From positions 930,001 to 994,000 of the forward strand of contig OZ241738.1 in NCBI GenBank assembly GCA_965200925.1: a stretch of DNA of 64,000 bases, given 5' to 3'. Under the pieces are notes generated by a model, which saw only the letters and a list, made by a program, of their open reading frames with translations, made no database searches and was not told where the DNA came from. The position numbers and the translations under genes were made by a program. Position 1 is the stretch's first letter. Each line of letters opens with the position of its first letter. Below, in pieces: positions 34,164 to 42,322 of the stretch. The DNA comes from WTGU01 sp965200925 (GTDB lineage Bacteria; Pseudomonadota; Alphaproteobacteria; UBA828).

Positions 34164-35840
34164 TCACGGGCGGCCTTCGAAACGGTCGAGCACGCGGCCT
34201 GGCGGCGGGACGTCGCGATAGCCGTCGCCGTCGAACACCTGGGCGCCGTTGACCCAGACGCCGTGCACGCCGCAAGGGTCGCGGATCAGGCGGCTTTCGC
34301 CGCCGGGCAGGTCGTCCACGCGCCGCAGCGGACCGCGCGCGACCGCCGCCGGGTCGAACAGCAGAAGGTCCGCGAACCTGCCGGGCGCGATCTCGCCGCG
34401 ATCCGTGATGCCGTAGAGCCGCGCCGGCAGGCTGGTGAGGCGGCGGATGCCGTCCGCCAAGTCGAACGTGCCCTTCTCCCGCACCCAATGCCCGAGCAGG
34501 TGCAGGCCGTAGCCCGCGTCGCACATGTAGCAGAGATGAGCGCCGGCGTCCGAAAGGCTGACGAGACCGGCGTCGTGGCGCAGGAGCCGCTCGACCGCCG
34601 CCTCGTCCGCGTTGAGCAAGGCGGCGTTGAAGACCGCCTCGAGCGCTTCGTCGGCGGCGAGATCGAAGAGGACGTCGACCGGGTCGCGGCCTTCGCGCCC
34701 GGCGATTGCCGCGATGGTCTCGCCTTCCAGCGCCCGGTGCCCGGGCGCCAGCGCCACCGCCACCCGCCGCCAGTCGCCGTAGAACAGCTTGCCGCGTTGG
34801 GGTTTCTCCAGGTCCGCGCGGAACCGCTCCCGGAACCCCTCGCTCCCGATAATCGCGAGGAACTCCGCATCGGACGCGGCATGCAGCGGCTTCCAGGCGT
34901 CGAGACTCTGGAGCGGGAAGGCCGTCCGCATCGAAAAATCCATGCTGAGCGGCTGGCAGGAGACCTGCGCCCACAGCGCGTTGCCGCGGCGCTGCGCGGC
35001 GGCCGAATCGTCGAGCATCCCGATGGCACGGTCCGGGAAGGCGTCGTTGTGGAGCGCGGCAGTCATGCACACCGGCCGGCCGGTCGCGGCAGCCAGTTCT
35101 TCCAGGAACGCCGTGGTCACGCCCGGCCCGACGGTAAGCTGGAAGACGCCGCGGCCGCACGCGCCCAACGCGCCGACCAGGGCGCGCATCTCGGCCTCGT
35201 CGGCCAGCCGGGAGGGCATCGGCACCCCGCCGTCGCCGTTGTGGTTCAGGGAGGTGGAGGAGGCGAAGCCGATGGCGCCGGCCTCCAGCGCCTCCTTCAC
35301 GATGGCGCGCATGGTCGCCACCTCGTCCGCCGTGGCGGCCCGCTCCGAGGCTTCGGCCCCGAGCACGGTCGTGCGCACCGCCGAGTGGCCGACGAAGACG
35401 CCGACGTTCGGGTAGCAGCCCTTGCGGCGCAGCAGGGCGAGATAGTCGGGGAAGCTCTCGAACCCCCAGTCGATCCCCTCCTCCAGGGCGGCGATGGACA
35501 TGCCTTCGACCTCGGCAAGATTGCGGGCGATCTGCTCGCGCCGGTCGGCAGGGCATGGCGCGATGCTGAAGCCGCAATTGCCCGTCACCACCGTCGTCAC
35601 GCCGAGCGCCGGCGAGGGGGTGGCCTGGCGTTCCCAGGTGAGCTGCGCGTCGTAATGGGTGTGCACGTCGACGATGCCGGGCGCGAGAACGAGGCCGTCG
35701 GCTTCGACCGTCTCGCGCGCGCCTTCCGGCACGGTGCCGACCGCAGCAATCCGCCCGCCGTCGACCGCCACGTCGGCCGCCACGAGCGGATTGCCCCTGC
35801 CGTCGGCGACCATCGCGCCGCGAATCACCAGATCATGCAT
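34164..35840 (-). CDS. N-acyl-D-amino-acid deacylase family amidohydrolase
   Basis: The 558-residue metal-dependent hydrolase belongs to the D-aminoacylase group of the amidohydrolase superfamily, which removes acyl groups from N-acyl-D-amino acids. The HxH metal motif is in GIVDVHTHYDAQLTWE. Further expected features are the GNCGFSIAPC block, STSLNHNGDGG and the aspartate region LVSLSDAGAHLC. The C-terminal beta part has GRFADLLLFDP and PGGESRLIRDPCGVHGVWVNG. The ATG at 35840 starts the small N-terminal beta domain. It is not in an obvious operon. The exact acyl or amino acid preference is unknown. Confidence 0.9.
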   Translation of the reverse strand: MHDLVIRGAMVADGRGNPLVAADVAVDGGRIAAVGTVPEGARETVEADGLVLAPGIVDVHTHYDAQLTWERQATPSPALGVTTVVTGNCGFSIAPCPADRREQIARNLAEVEGMSIAALEEGIDWGFESFPDYLALLRRKGCYPNVGVFVGHSAVRTTVLGAEASERAATADEVATMRAIVKEALEAGAIGFASSTSLNHNGDGGVPMPSRLADEAEMRALVGALGACGRGVFQLTVGPGVTTAFLEELAAATGRPVCMTAALHNDAFPDRAIGMLDDSAAAQRRGNALWAQVSCQPLSMDFSMRTAFPLQSLDAWKPLHAASDAEFLAIIGSEGFRERFRADLEKPQRGKLFYGDWRRVAVALAPGHRALEGETIAAIAGREGRDPVDVLFDLAADEALEAVFNAALLNADEAAVERLLRHDAGLVSLSDAGAHLCYMCDAGYGLHLLGHWVREKGTFDLADGIRRLTSLPARLYGITDRGEIAPGRFADLLLFDPAAVARGPLRRVDDLPGGESRLIRDPCGVHGVWVNGAQVFDGDGYRDVPPPGRVLDRFEGRP

Positions 35841-36128
35841 ATGCCGAACCGCCCTGCCCCCAAGCCTTCCTGCCGATTATGACCGGGTGCCCACCCGTTG
35901 GCGAACGGAAAATCCTGACCGAGGCGCGGCCCGTCATACGGCCATGGCACCCCTGCAGCCGGAGGAAACGGCAGGCGTACCCCCGCGAGGGAAGCGCCTT
36001 TTCCGCCGCTTGCGTGCCGCGGCGGCGGCGCGTAACTTGTCCTTCGGTGGCGCTCCTGGCCCGGCCGCGAAGCAACGCATTGCGGCCTGCGGTCGGCCGA
36101 AGCGACGCGACCCGCCGGGAGGATCGGA

Positions 36129-37760
36129 GTGGGATCGGACGCGCTCCGCAAAGCGCGAGGCGCCTTCTTCACGCCGCCGGGTATCGCACACGCCCTCGTC
36201 GAATGGGCCGTCCGCTCCGCCGGCGACACGGTCTTCGAACCGTCTTGCGGCGAGGCAAGCTTCCTTCTCGCGGCGGCCAAACGACTGAAACGCATCGGAG
36301 CGCCGCCGCGCCGCTGGCGCGAGCGTCTCCACGGCGTGGAGATTTTCGAAGCGTCGGCCAGGAACGCTGAAACCCGCCTTCGCGAGGCGGGCTTCGACGC
36401 TTCCGTCGCCGTGGGCGACTTTTTCGCACACCAAGCGCCGGCGTCCTACGACGCGGTAGTCGGCAACCCGCCCTTCGTCCGCTATCAGAGCTTCACGGGT
36501 GCAGCCCGCGCGCGCGGCCTGGAAGCGGCGTTGAAGCAAGGAGTTCGCCTTTCCGGACTGGCCGGTTCATGGGCCGCGTTCGTCGTCAAGGCGACGCGAC
36601 ACGTCGCGCCGGACGGGCGATTGGCGCTCGTCCTGCCCGCCGAACTCCTGAGCGTGAACTACGCACAGGCAGTGCGCCGTTTCCTGCTGCGTCGGTTCGG
36701 CCGCGTGCGTATCGTCGCGTTCGAGGAGCGCGTTTTTCCGGGAGTCCTGGAGGAAGTCGTTCTGCTGTTCGCCGAGGGCAGCGGCGGCGCCTCCCGTCTG
36801 GAAATCCACCAGACGCGGAACGTGGAGTCGCTCGGCGCGGTCGAGGCGGCGGCCTGGACGACGCATGCGCCCGGCGACGGCGAAAAGTGGACGCAGGCGC
36901 TCGTCGCGAAGGACACACTGGCCGCCTATCGGACGGTTGTCGACGAGTGCTTTGAACCGCTCGGCGCGTGGGGCAACGCCCACCTCGGGGCGGTCACGGG
37001 CAACAACGGTTTCTTCGCGCTGACGATGGCCGACATATGCGCGCACGGCCTGTGCGAAAATGATACCGTGCGCATCTCACCGCCGGGCGCCCGCCATTTG
37101 CGCGGCCCCGCTTTCAGCGCAGCCATATGGAAACGACTCGCCGCGGACGGCGCGCGATGCCTGTTGCTCTCTCCGGACAGCGAACCGTCGGATGCGGCCC
37201 GGAGATACATCGCCGAAGGCGCGCGCATCGGTGTCGCGAAGGCTTACAAATGCCGCGTCCGAAATCCCTGGTGGCGTGTACCGCTGGTGGGCGTTCCCGA
37301 CCTGATCGTGCCTTACATGAACGACGATCGCCCACGACTCGTCGCCAACGCTGCGCGGGTGAGAATCCTCAATTCCGTTTACGGTATCCGTCTCGCGCCG
37401 GGGCGGAAGCGGCTCGGGCGCCGGCTCTTGCCGATCGCCTGCTTGAACAGCGTCACTCTTCTGGGCGCAGAGCTCGTCGGGCGCGCCTATGGCGGCGGCC
37501 TGCTCAAAATGGAACCGCGCGAGGCCGACACGTTGCCCGTGCCGGCACCCGAACGGCTCGAAGCGAGCGGAGAGAAGTTGCGAAACCTCGGCCCGCAAGT
37601 CGCTCGGCCGCTACGCGCCAGCGCGTTGCGGGACCTCGTGGAAGCCGTCGACGATATCATACTGACCGATATTACGGACAGAGATTTGAGAAATATCCGA
37701 CAGGCGCATGAGGCGCTGTTCCGGCGCCGCCGAGCGAGAGGAAAGAGCGGTGGCGATTGA
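36129..37760 (+). CDS. N6-adenine DNA methyltransferase of a type II restriction-modification pair
   Basis: This 543-residue protein is a class I adenine methyltransferase. The SAM-binding motif I is TVFEPSCGEASFLL (residues 34-47), preceded by the gamma-class N-terminal block RGAFFTPPGIAHALVEW. The catalytic motif IV is NPPFVRY (N113-F116). A long C-terminal half (about residues 250-500) is expected to hold target recognition, including ILNSVYGIRL and SVTLLGAELVGRAYGGG. The start is a GTG at 36129 preceded by GGGAGGATCGGA. The stop overlaps the restriction endonuclease start by about 11 bp. Specificity is unknown; the partner gene argues for protection against self-cleavage. Confidence 0.88.
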   Translation: MGSDALRKARGAFFTPPGIAHALVEWAVRSAGDTVFEPSCGEASFLLAAAKRLKRIGAPPRRWRERLHGVEIFEASARNAETRLREAGFDASVAVGDFFAHQAPASYDAVVGNPPFVRYQSFTGAARARGLEAALKQGVRLSGLAGSWAAFVVKATRHVAPDGRLALVLPAELLSVNYAQAVRRFLLRRFGRVRIVAFEERVFPGVLEEVVLLFAEGSGGASRLEIHQTRNVESLGAVEAAAWTTHAPGDGEKWTQALVAKDTLAAYRTVVDECFEPLGAWGNAHLGAVTGNNGFFALTMADICAHGLCENDTVRISPPGARHLRGPAFSAAIWKRLAADGARCLLLSPDSEPSDAARRYIAEGARIGVAKAYKCRVRNPWWRVPLVGVPDLIVPYMNDDRPRLVANAARVRILNSVYGIRLAPGRKRLGRRLLPIACLNSVTLLGAELVGRAYGGGLLKMEPREADTLPVPAPERLEASGEKLRNLGPQVARPLRASALRDLVEAVDDIILTDITDRDLRNIRQAHEALFRRRRARGKSGGD

Positions 37761-38484
37761 CGAACGGCTTGCGAGGTCCCTGAAGTCGGTGGGGGATAAA
37801 CCTTCGGACGTTTCGTCGGCTTCGACCGAGAAAGCCTATAGCGAAAAAATCTCCGGCGCCGTGGCGCGCGCCGTCGCCGAGGAACTGCGCGAACGCGGAC
37901 TGACGGGCGCCCGACCCGGCCCGTCCGGTGAGCATGATACCGCCGGCGCGGAGCGCCGCATGGCCGGTGGCATCGGTGCGAAGAAGGTCGACGTCACCTG
38001 GGCGACCGAAGAAGCGGGATTACTGCTCGGCATATCGATCAAAACCATCAACTTCCGCGACGGGCGGACGGGCAATTTTCAGAAGAACATCACGAACCGG
38101 CGGGGTGACATGCTGTTCGAGGCAGTGACATTGCATCGCCGATTCCCCTACGCCGTGCTCGGCGGGCTGTTCTTCCTGGACCGCGGCGCACGGTACGACG
38201 GGACTCGACGACGCCGTTCGACCTTCCTGAACGCGCATGATCGCTTCCGGCTCTTTACCGGAAGAACCGATCCGGGCGGCCGGGACGAGCAATACGAGCG
38301 GCTTTATATCGTGCTTCTCGATGCTTCGTCATCTCACGCGAACGTCCACGTTTATCCGGTCGGCAAACCCGACGAGAGAATAGAGATGGCGCGGGCGCTC
38401 GACGAGCTGATTGCGGACGTCGCGGTCCGAAACCCGGATTTCTACCGTTACGAGGAGGGGAAGCTGTCGCCGTCCGGCGGCTGA
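37750..38484 (+). CDS. putative type II restriction endonuclease (PD-(D/E)xK-like)
   Basis: The 244-residue protein directly follows and overlaps an adenine methyltransferase gene, the usual place for its restriction partner. The block KKVDVTWATEEAGLLLGISIK looks like a PD-(D/E)xK core: D81 then S96-I-K98, with Ser in place of the usual acidic residue. After it comes NFRDGRTGNFQKNITNRRGDMLFEAVTLHRRFP, probably conserved in relatives. The GTG at 37750 follows GAGAGGAAAGAG; an upstream in-frame start at 37708 would lengthen the overlap with the methyltransferase to 53 bp. I do not recognise the exact family, so the nuclease call is from fold-like motifs and context. Confidence 0.75.
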   Translation: MAIDERLARSLKSVGDKPSDVSSASTEKAYSEKISGAVARAVAEELRERGLTGARPGPSGEHDTAGAERRMAGGIGAKKVDVTWATEEAGLLLGISIKTINFRDGRTGNFQKNITNRRGDMLFEAVTLHRRFPYAVLGGLFFLDRGARYDGTRRRRSTFLNAHDRFRLFTGRTDPGGRDEQYERLYIVLLDASSSHANVHVYPVGKPDERIEMARALDELIADVAVRNPDFYRYEEGKLSPSGG

Positions 38485-38516
38485 CGGGCGCGTGTGCAGG
38501 CGGGAGGCCGGCGGTT

Positions 38517-39122
38517 TCAAGCGTTCTTCGGCGTCGTTACCCCGATGAGGCAGTCGCGGGTCACGAGGTCGGCGAGCCGGTCGCGCTCCCAGCCCGCGGT
38601 TCCGTCGGGGCGGCGCGGCAGGACCATGTAGCGCATGTCCGCGGTCGAATCATGGACCCGGAGGGCGACGTCCCGGGGCAACACGGTGCCGAACTCACGC
38701 AGCACCGCCCGCGGCTCGCGCACCACCCGCGCACGGTACGCCTTCGACTTGTACCAGGCGGGCGGAAGCCCAAGCAGGGCGCGCGGGTAGCATGAGCAAA
38801 GCGTGCAGACGATCACGTTGTGGACGGCAGGCGTGTTCTCGACGACCAGAAGCCGGGTGGGGCCCAAGTCGATGCCGAGGCGCGCGCACGCCTCGGCGCC
38901 GTCCGCCAGTAGCGCCGTCTTGAAATCCGGGTCGGTCCAGGCGCGGGCCGCCACTTCGGCGCCGCGCGCCGGAGACCGCGCGTCCATGGCCTCGATCTCG
39001 GCGCGCATGTCGTCGGCGCCGAACACGCCCTTCTCGATCAGGAGCTCGCGCACGGCGATTTCCATCGTCCGGTAGTAGGAAAGCGGGCCGTCCTCGTCGG
39101 GAGGCGGGGCGTGAGCTTCCAT
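38517..39122 (-). CDS. cobalt-type nitrile hydratase alpha / thiocyanate hydrolase gamma subunit
   Basis: This 201-residue catalytic subunit binds a low-spin cobalt ion through a claw motif. The metal site is VCTLCSC (C106, C109, S110, C111); Thr at position 2 of the claw points to cobalt rather than iron. Two of the cysteines are expected to be oxidised. YPRALLGLPPAWYKSKAYRARVVREP and LREFG follow as in the family. Nitrile hydratase makes amides from nitriles; the related thiocyanate hydrolase makes carbonyl sulfide and ammonia. The beta partner is split into two genes just upstream, as in thiocyanate hydrolase and three-subunit nitrile hydratases. The gap to the preceding gene is 3 bp. Confidence 0.9.
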   Translation of the reverse strand: MEAHAPPPDEDGPLSYYRTMEIAVRELLIEKGVFGADDMRAEIEAMDARSPARGAEVAARAWTDPDFKTALLADGAEACARLGIDLGPTRLLVVENTPAVHNVIVCTLCSCYPRALLGLPPAWYKSKAYRARVVREPRAVLREFGTVLPRDVALRVHDSTADMRYMVLPRRPDGTAGWERDRLADLVTRDCLIGVTTPKNA

Positions 39123-39125
39123 TCC

Positions 39126-39419
39126 TCACTCCGTCGCGGGTTCGAGCCAGTGTTCGTAGAGCTCGATGTCGAGGGTGTCGCCGGGCGGGCCGTCGTAGCC
39201 GGGCCAGAGCGCGGCCTGGGCGAAACGCACCCGGTAGAGGGGCCGCGCGGGGCGGCCGTCCCGCCCGAAGGCCAGTTCCTCCGGGTTGCGGAAGGCGCCG
39301 CAGACGCGCTCGACCACGCCGGCGGCACCGCGCGCGTAGTAAGGCGTGCGGACATGCCCCGGCGGGAAGGCCCGGCGCACCTGCACCCGGTCGCCGGGCG
39401 CGTAGCGGGCGGCGGTCAT
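39126..39419 (-). CDS. nitrile hydratase beta subunit, C-terminal (SH3-like) half
   Basis: The 97-residue protein corresponds to the C-terminal SH3-like barrel of nitrile hydratase beta. Typical landmarks are YAPGDRVQVRRAFPPGHVRTPYYARG, AFRNPEELAFGR, and PLYRVRFAQAALWPGYDGPPGDTLDIELYEHWLEP. It begins at an ATG that overlaps the stop of the N-terminal-half gene by 4 bp (ATGA), so the two halves are made together. It matches the layout of thiocyanate hydrolase alpha-type subunits. No fusion point or frameshift remnant is seen, so this is a genuine split, not a broken gene. Confidence 0.88.
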   Translation of the reverse strand: MTAARYAPGDRVQVRRAFPPGHVRTPYYARGAAGVVERVCGAFRNPEELAFGRDGRPARPLYRVRFAQAALWPGYDGPPGDTLDIELYEHWLEPATE

Positions 39420-39742
39420 TCGGCGCCCTCCCGCGCCTCGACCTCCGCCATGCGGCGGCCGAGCTCGTCCGCCGTGATCACGCCCTTGGCGAGCAGGGCG
39501 TCGGTGATGGAGGCGATCCAGCGCTCGTAGTAGCTCATCCCGTCGTAGGCGCGGGCGCCGAGTCGTTCGATCCCGCGCCGCAGTTCGTCCACCGTGACGA
39601 GCCGCCGCTCCGGCTTGGCGAGCAGCACCATCAGCGCGTCGACCCGCTTCTCCCACGGCGCGTGAGCGTGTTCCGCCCGCTCGACGCGGCCCGCCGGCAG
39701 TCCGCCCACGTCGTGGCAGCCTCGGCCCGGATCGTCGATCAT
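39416..39742 (-). CDS. nitrile hydratase beta subunit, N-terminal half (or accessory protein)
   Basis: The 108-residue protein matches the N-terminal helical half of nitrile hydratase beta: HDVGGLPAGRVERAE, PWEKRVDALMVLL and YDGMSYYERWIASITDALLAKGVITADELGRRM. Cobalt nitrile hydratase activators have the same fold, so it may serve as the subunit, the metallochaperone, or both. The ATG at 39742 was chosen because it starts just before the HDVGG block; the frame continues upstream without similarity. It is the first gene of the three-gene set and no separate activator gene is present in the window. Confidence 0.83.
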   Translation of the reverse strand: MIDDPGRGCHDVGGLPAGRVERAEHAHAPWEKRVDALMVLLAKPERRLVTVDELRRGIERLGARAYDGMSYYERWIASITDALLAKGVITADELGRRMAEVEAREGAE

Positions 39743-39811
39743 CGCCCTCCCCTCGCCGTGCCGCCACCGACGGGCGCGCACGGCCCGGGCGGAGTGTAGA
39801 GGCTTTTCAAC

Positions 39812-39829
39812 CGCGGCGTAAGCGCCGCG
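39812..39829 (+). promoter_or_regulatory. inverted repeat in the divergent spacer
   Basis: CGCGGCG (39812-39818), loop TAAG and CGCCGCG (39823-39829) form a perfect 7-bp inverted repeat, 24 bases before the ATG of the small protein gene. It is a candidate operator for the small-protein/HEPN-like pair or a leader hairpin. Confidence 0.35.
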
Positions 39830-39853
39830 CCCGCGCGCTTGATAGGCGGGGCC

Positions 39854-40060
39854 ATGGCGGATACGGTCGGCACCGTCGACGAGTTCCTCTGGATCACGGT
39901 GGTCTACGATGGAGAATCCCGGCTCCTCGGCAGAGAAACGACAAGGGGGTTGCGTCGCCGTCTCCGCCTGAGATTCGAGGAAGAGGACGTGGAGGCTTTC
40001 CCCGTCATCGCGTTCACCGCCCGGGCGGATTTGGAGGAAGAGCGCCCTGCGGCACGATGA
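39854..40060 (+). CDS. small protein preceding a HEPN-like gene, possible antitoxin
   Basis: This 68-residue protein has no family that I can name with certainty. It reads as a beta-rich small domain (VDEFLWITVVYDGESRL) with a basic middle (TTRGLRRRLRLRF) and an acidic end (EEEDVEAFPVIAFTARADLEEE). Small proteins of this kind are found immediately before HEPN-like proteins of the type seen downstream, so a toxin-antitoxin relation is possible. Its stop overlaps the first codons of the damaged HEPN-like gene. The ATG at 39854 was chosen as the closest to the conserved part; an ATG at 39839 is upstream. Confidence 0.6.
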   Translation: MADTVGTVDEFLWITVVYDGESRLLGRETTRGLRRRLRLRFEEEDVEAFPVIAFTARADLEEERPAAR

Positions 40061-40519
40061 CCTCCTCCGGATCGCCGCCGAACTGGCTGAGGGCGGCGCT
40101 GGCAGACCACGGAGGACGGATCCCTGCCGGGCCACCAGCACCGCCTACTACGCGCTGTTCCACTGCTTGGCGAAAACCTGCACCGACGCTCTGGGGGCCG
40201 AACCCGGGCGACGCGAAGCCAACCGGCACAGCGCCAAGCCTACCGGGCCCTGGATCACAGGGAAGCGAAGAAGCGTTGCGAGCGAAACGAGATCCTGCGG
40301 ACCTTTCCGGCCGGGATACAGGACTTCGCCGAAACCTTCATCTCATTGCAATCCAAGCGCCATCTGGCCGACTACGATCCCGACGCGCCGTTCGGAAAGA
40401 CCAACGTCATCGAGGACATCGACGAAGCACGAGACGCCATCGCCCGCTTCCTCCAGGTACCGTTCAGGCATCGGCGGGCCTTCGCGATCTATCTGTTGAC
40501 GAAGCTCAGGAGCGTTTGA
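40047..40519 (+). pseudogene. HEPN-like protein gene, damaged (no normal start, one frameshift)
   Basis: Joined across one shift, this stretch encodes about 157 residues of a HEPN-like helical protein. The first part reads HDDLLRIAAELAEGG and TSTAYYALFHCLAKTC, with the polar YYALFH helix of such proteins. The second part reads RQAYRALDH, CERNEILRTFPAGIQDFAETF and FGKTNVIEDIDEARDAIARFL, and stops at TGA 40517-40519. The two parts join if one G is added to the five-G run at 40193-40197. The only start in place is CTG at 40047, with GGAGG 9 bases upstream. It could be a pseudogene, a sequencing error, or a -1 recoding site. The family's RNase motif was not clearly identified. Confidence 0.68.
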
Positions 40520-40624
40520 CGCGCCCGCGCGAGAGGCGTGCTCTCGCTTGCCGCTCCCGCGGCGTGTTGTTCTAATCCGCGCCGGCGCGGCGCCGGGGGC
40601 GCAGGCCGCGGAGGAGCGCGGGCG

Positions 40625-42265
40625 GTGGGCGAGTGGTACCCGAAGGAGCGGCTGGGGGACCTGCCGGCGGCGGCGGCGCGGCGCTGGGGCGCGCGCGAGG
40701 CGCTGGTCCACGAGGGGAAGCGCTGGAGCTACGGCGCCTTCGACCGGGAGGTGGACCGCACCGCCAAGGGGCTGATCGCGCTGGGCGTCGAGAAGGGCGA
40801 GCACGTCGCGCTGTGGATGCCCAACCGGGCGGAATGGCTCTTCCTCGCCTTCGCGATCGCCAAGATCGGCGCCGTGCTGGTGCCGCTCAACACGCGCTAC
40901 CGCACCGACGACGTCGCCTACACCGTGCGGCAATCCGACAGCGCGACCTGGATCGCCGTCGACCGCTCGGGCCCCGTCGACTACGCCGCCATGCTCCGCG
41001 CGGTGCTGCCGGGGCTGGCGGCGCAGGACCCGCGCGCCGCCGACATCGCCGGCTTCCCCCGGCTGCGGCGCTTGGTCCTGCTCGGCCGCGCCGAGGAGCC
41101 CGGAACGCTCGACTGGGAGGCGCTGCTGGCCGGCGGTGAGGCGGTGTCCGACGCGGCGCTGGCCGCGCGGGCGCGCGCCGTCGACCCGGACGACCGGGTG
41201 ATGATCGGCTACACCTCGGGCACCACCGGGCATCCCAAGGGGGTGATGCACAGCCACGTGATGATCCGCAACATGCGCGAGCGCGCCAACCACACCGGCC
41301 TGACCTTCGAGGACGCGATCATCAACCCGCTGCCCCTCTTCCACATGTACGGCTTTAGCGAGGGCGGGCTGATCTCGGTCATCGCCGGCTGCAAGCACGT
41401 GCTGCTGTCGACCTTCGACGCCGACGAGTGCATGCGCCTCGTAGAAGCGGAAAGAGGCACGGTCGTCCACGGCTTCGACACCCACTACAAGGAATATCTC
41501 GATTCGCTCGCGCGCACGAAGCGGGACATAGCGAGCCTCCGCTTCGGCACCTTCCCGTCGGGCATGACGAGCTCGGCCCGGATCGCCCGTCGGGTCCAGG
41601 CCGAGATGGTCCCCACCTTCACCGGATGGGGCATGACGGAGACCTTCACCTTCGCCACCATGTCGTTCGGGGATTCCACGACCGAGCAGCGCTGCGACGC
41701 CTCCGGCTTCCCGGCACCGGGCTTCGAGGTCAAGGTGATCGACCCGGAGACCGGGCGGGAGCGGGCGCCGGGCGAGGAAGGCGCGCTCCTGATCCGCGGC
41801 TACATGATCACCCGGGGCTATTACGACGACCGGGAAGCGACGGAGGCGGCCATCGACGGCGACGGCTGGCTGCATACCGGCGATACCGCTCTGCTCCGCC
41901 CGGACGGTCACATCCGCTTCGTCGGGCGCTACAAGGACCAGCTCAAGGTCGGCGGCGAGAACGTCTCGCCGGCGGAGGTCGAGGCCTTCCTCATGGCGCA
42001 TCCGGCGATCGACCAGGTGGCGGTCGTCGGCTACCCGGACCCGCGCCTGGCCGAGGTCGCCGTGGCCTTCGTCGTGACGGCGCCCGGCGCGGTGATCATC
42101 GCCGCCGAGGTCGCCGGCTTCTGCAAGAACCGGATCGCGAGCTTCAAGATCCCGCGCCACACGCTCACGGTGGATGCCCTGCCGATGACCGCGAGCGGCA
42201 AGGTGCAGAAGCACAAGCTCCGCGCCCAGGCCCTCGACCTGCTGGGCGCCCCGGCCGGCGCGTAG
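40625..42265 (+). CDS. AMP-dependent acyl-CoA synthetase/ligase
   Basis: This 546-residue enzyme of the ANL superfamily activates a carboxylic acid with ATP and transfers it to CoA. The phosphate-binding loop is YTSGTTGHPKGVMHSH, the A5-type motif is GWGMTETFTF, the A7 region is GWLHTGDTALLRPDGHIRFVGR and the hinge/A10 region is KDQLKVGGENVSPAEVE with the catalytic lysine in MTASGKVQKHKLR. The GTG at 40625 was chosen because GGAGGAG precedes it and the frame further upstream is low-complexity. The acid substrate is unknown; no CoA-dependent partner gene is adjacent. Confidence 0.91.
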   Translation: MGEWYPKERLGDLPAAAARRWGAREALVHEGKRWSYGAFDREVDRTAKGLIALGVEKGEHVALWMPNRAEWLFLAFAIAKIGAVLVPLNTRYRTDDVAYTVRQSDSATWIAVDRSGPVDYAAMLRAVLPGLAAQDPRAADIAGFPRLRRLVLLGRAEEPGTLDWEALLAGGEAVSDAALAARARAVDPDDRVMIGYTSGTTGHPKGVMHSHVMIRNMRERANHTGLTFEDAIINPLPLFHMYGFSEGGLISVIAGCKHVLLSTFDADECMRLVEAERGTVVHGFDTHYKEYLDSLARTKRDIASLRFGTFPSGMTSSARIARRVQAEMVPTFTGWGMTETFTFATMSFGDSTTEQRCDASGFPAPGFEVKVIDPETGRERAPGEEGALLIRGYMITRGYYDDREATEAAIDGDGWLHTGDTALLRPDGHIRFVGRYKDQLKVGGENVSPAEVEAFLMAHPAIDQVAVVGYPDPRLAEVAVAFVVTAPGAVIIAAEVAGFCKNRIASFKIPRHTLTVDALPMTASGKVQKHKLRAQALDLLGAPAGA

Positions 42266-42322
42266 CCGCACACCGAAACGCAAGAACGGGCGCAACGTTC
42301 CGCGTCGGCGACAAGGGAAGCG

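Noticed and set aside
39127..39160. GGTTCGAG-like T-loop suggesting a tRNA
   Set aside because: It lies inside the nitrile hydratase beta gene and no acceptor stem or anticodon arm can be formed.
40057..40575. Plus-strand frame starting with ATG at 40057
   Set aside because: It is out of frame with the HEPN-like segments and reads as low-complexity sequence.
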